Positions 62,001 to 64,000 of a stretch of DNA of 64,000 nucleotides are shown here, one piece after another. The stretch is from NCBI GenBank assembly GCA_965249005.1, contig CBDFLD010000015.1:186001-250000 (forward strand), written 5' to 3'. The translations under genes and the position numbers were made by a program. The notes below the pieces were generated by a model, which did not search any database, was not told the DNA's origin, and was given only the letters and a program-made list of their open reading frames with translations. Positions within the stretch are counted from its first letter, which is position 1; each line of letters opens with the position of its first letter. This stretch comes from CBDFLD01 sp965249005. Its GTDB lineage: Bacteria; Acidobacteriota; UBA6911.

Positions 62001-63218
62001 TTATTCCGATTCCCGCTCTTGTTGCAAGTAGGCCTGCGTCGCCCCTGCCTGCACCAGCTTGAGCGCGACCTTTTTGTCTGAAGCCAGCCGCCAACAGTCT
62101 TCATACTCCGGAACAAAATTCACGACCCTGCCGTCCAGCAACGACACCTTGACTCTTACGCGGCCAAACTGTGTGTCGACAGAGACGTGCCTTCTCTGGA
62201 GCGTCTTGCGATAGGCATGGCTGTATCTTATACCAATGGTTGTTGTCTCGGCAAATATCAAACGAGCCATGGCGTCGACATCGACAGGATCGCACATCAC
62301 GGTCAGCTTTACAGCAGGACGATTCTTCTTCATCTGTATGGCGGTAAAGTAAACGTCAAGGGCGCCTTGATCAAGAGCCCGTTTCTGGAAGTAGGAATAG
62401 ATCTGAGGATTCATGTCATCGATGCTCGCCTCGATCACCGCGACCTCCGTGCCACTGTCGGATAGATCCTCACCCACAGAACACTGTTCCCCCAGGGTGA
62501 TTCGCAATACGTTCGGTGCGTTGGACAAGTCCCTCGACCCGGATCCGTAACCGGTCGCAAGGATCTTCATCGGGGGCCGAGGCCCAAAACTTGCTCCCAG
62601 CGCAGTCAAAAGTAGCGCCCCGGTAGGTGTTGTGAGCTCGCCAGACAGCTGATTCGAGTACGACGGAATCCCTTTCAAAAGCTCCTGCGTCGCCGGCCCG
62701 GGAACTGGGTACAGACCATGAGCACATTCAAAGACACCTCGCCCGACGTTGACGGGAGAGGAACTGAACGTCGCGGGCAAAAACTGCTCCAATGCTATGA
62801 ACGAGCCCACGGTATCCACGATCGAGTCCACGGCTCCGATCTCGTGGAAGTGCACCTCCTCGGCAGATTGGCCATGAACCTTCCCCTCGACTTGTGCCAA
62901 GCGAGAAAAGGCATCCACCGACGCACGTTTTACCCAGTCACTCAACCCACTCCCGACTATCATTTCGCGGATCGCCCCGAGGTTTCGCGGAGATTCATCC
63001 GGGACATTCTCGGCCGTCTTCTTGAGAAGAAATTTCGTGGCTCGGATGCCAGCCTTCGTCCGTTTCTCCGAGGCCAACTCGTAATTCAACAACGGGCTTG
63101 TGTGCAAGGAGTCCAGTTGCGCCTTCAATATGGACAGGTCCGCCCCGAGGTCTAGCAATGCCCCTAGAAACATGTCCCCGCTGATGCCGGCGAAAGGTTC
63201 AATATGTATGAAGTTCAT
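62001..63218 (-). CDS. larC: Nickel insertion protein LarC (nickel-pincer cofactor synthesis)
   Basis: The 405-residue product begins IEPFAGISGDMFLGALLDLG and has VHFHEIGAVDSIVD with metal-binding His and TPTGALLLTALGA, typical of LarC (DUF111), which inserts nickel into the lactate-racemase cofactor. Unlike the lactobacillar gene, which is made by programmed frameshifting, it is one uninterrupted frame. No larA, larB or larE is visible in the window, so its client enzyme is elsewhere. Confidence 0.92.
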   Translation of the reverse strand: MNFIHIEPFAGISGDMFLGALLDLGADLSILKAQLDSLHTSPLLNYELASEKRTKAGIRATKFLLKKTAENVPDESPRNLGAIREMIVGSGLSDWVKRASVDAFSRLAQVEGKVHGQSAEEVHFHEIGAVDSIVDTVGSFIALEQFLPATFSSSPVNVGRGVFECAHGLYPVPGPATQELLKGIPSYSNQLSGELTTPTGALLLTALGASFGPRPPMKILATGYGSGSRDLSNAPNVLRITLGEQCSVGEDLSDSGTEVAVIEASIDDMNPQIYSYFQKRALDQGALDVYFTAIQMKKNRPAVKLTVMCDPVDVDAMARLIFAETTTIGIRYSHAYRKTLQRRHVSVDTQFGRVRVKVSLLDGRVVNFVPEYEDCWRLASDKKVALKLVQAGATQAYLQQERESE

Positions 63219-63448
63219 ATGTTTCTTCGCTGGTACTCATAGAAACCGTTCCGCCATCCCCGCAAAAATTTCAAACATGAACGTTTCTCCTGAGCCGTTG
63301 GTCACGAACGAATAGATCGTAAATCTGAAGCTACTATTCTTCAACGCCAAAACTGTGATCTCCCAGGATCGGACACCGAAGATCCGCCGGTTGATTTGGA
63401 CGGGCTCATGAGGTATGTTTCATCTTTGATCGCAAATGCATGAGAGGC

Positions 63449-64000
63449 ATGATGTTATCCGAAGTCACGCACAAGATCGAAGAGATCTTGCTCGCTTACA
63501 TTCGCCAGGCATACGCGGTGGATTATCCTGGGCTCAGCTTTTCCACACCTCCCAAAATAGAGCTTGGAGAACTGGCGATACCCGTTGCGTTCGAGCTCGC
63601 ACGGACGATCAAACGGCCTCCGCGCGACATCGCGCAAGAGCTAGCGATTCAGATCCGAGAAGTTCCCGGCATTTGGAAGGTGGACGTGGCTGGCGGCGGT
63701 TTTTTAAACCTCTACCTCGCTCGAGCAGACTGGGCGCTGCGGCTGAGGGAGAGTATATCTCAGGGACTCTACGGTAGACTTGAAAAGACAGCAGTGTCCG
63801 GGAAAGTCATCGTCGAGCACACGAATATCAATCCGAACAAGGCGGCGCACATTGGACACCTGCGCAATGCATCCCTTGGTGACTCGTTCATTCGATGTCT
63901 GCGCTTTCTCGGTGAAAAAGTGGAGGCGCAGAATTATCTCGACAACACAGGCGTTCAGGTCGCCGACGTAGTGGTGGGGTTGCAACAAATCGAGGGGAAA
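63449..64000 (+). CDS. argS: Arginyl-tRNA synthetase, N-terminal part (runs off the window)
   Basis: Charges tRNA-Arg. The 184 residues present include the N-terminal Add1 domain (FSTPPKIELGELAIPVAFEL, GGGFLNLYL) and the class I motif HIGHLRNA at about 134-141. GAGAGG precedes the ATG pair at 63449/63452. The catalytic core and KMSK-like loop lie beyond base 64000. Divergent from larC with a 230-bp gap containing nothing I recognise. Confidence 0.95.
   Translation, partial: MMLSEVTHKIEEILLAYIRQAYAVDYPGLSFSTPPKIELGELAIPVAFELARTIKRPPRDIAQELAIQIREVPGIWKVDVAGGGFLNLYLARADWALRLRESISQGLYGRLEKTAVSGKVIVEHTNINPNKAAHIGHLRNASLGDSFIRCLRFLGEKVEAQNYLDNTGVQVADVVVGLQQIEGK

Noticed and set aside
63294..63443. 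Short plus-strand frame ending just before argS
   Set aside because: It has no ATG, GTG or TTG at a suitable position, and only chance openness supports it.

Overview
This window reads as chromosomal sequence from a free-living bacterium, most likely a member of or relative of the Acidobacteriota. That placement is an inference from a LuxR-type regulator of an acidobacterial style, exported proteins carrying a repeated GGG-[FY]-x-TQI module, an arsenosugar radical-SAM gene pair and zinc-binding (C+) forms of L32, L36, S4 and S14. It is not proven. GC is in the mid-to-upper fifties by eye. No CRISPR array, insertion sequence, prophage or rRNA gene was found.

Region 1 (1-10.6 kb, almost all minus strand). 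A lipid/ribosome operon, DUF177-rpmF-plsX-fabD, has a near-perfect sigma-70 promoter at 2173-2200. Next come a membrane-anchored TPR protein, a Ycf46-like AAA+ ATPase split by a frameshift, TrmO, an exported phosphatase-like protein, a radical SAM protein interrupted by an in-frame TAG, a CinA-N-domain protein, the DNA glycosylase Tag and a hypothetical protein.

Region 2 (10.8-24.4 kb) is accessory-like. It holds tRNA-Arg(CCU), a fossil of a DegT-family aminotransferase, a LuxR regulator with a 10-bp inverted repeat upstream, oligopeptidase B, a 1216-residue exported Asp-box (sortilin-like) protein, the arsenosugar genes arsS and its peroxidase-like partner, apt, acyP, an exported CAP-domain protein, two tRNA-Pro genes flanking surE, a MerR regulator and IHF/HU.

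Region 3 (24.4-37.2 kb) is mostly housekeeping: der, an acyl-CoA-synthetase-like gene cut at its domain hinge, a lipid kinase, an M23 peptidase, aspartate aminotransferase, coaD, a sigma-like factor, rsmD, recG, a GspG-like lipoprotein and ribA.

Region 4 (37.3-56.6 kb) is one continuous 34-gene cluster on the minus strand joining the str, S10, spc and alpha operons: rpsL, rpsG, fusA, tuf, then rpsJ through secY-adk-infA-rpmJ, ending rpsM-rpsK-rpsD-rpoA-rplQ. It starts from a consensus promoter with a small palindrome in its spacer. The map gene usually near adk is absent. tuf has a composition unlike its neighbours.

Region 5 (56.7-64 kb): a frameshifted ssb and a class A penicillin-binding protein on the plus strand; polyprenyl synthase, TatD, a stand-alone tRNA-binding domain and LarC on the minus strand; and the 5' part of argS.

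I did not find a clearly new multi-gene system. The strongest leads are the disrupted genes (one in-frame TAG, two single-base shifts in G runs, one truncation at a hinge), the compositional island at tuf, the lineage-specific exported module present in two neighbouring secreted proteins, and several promoters placed so close to start codons that the mRNA would be leaderless.
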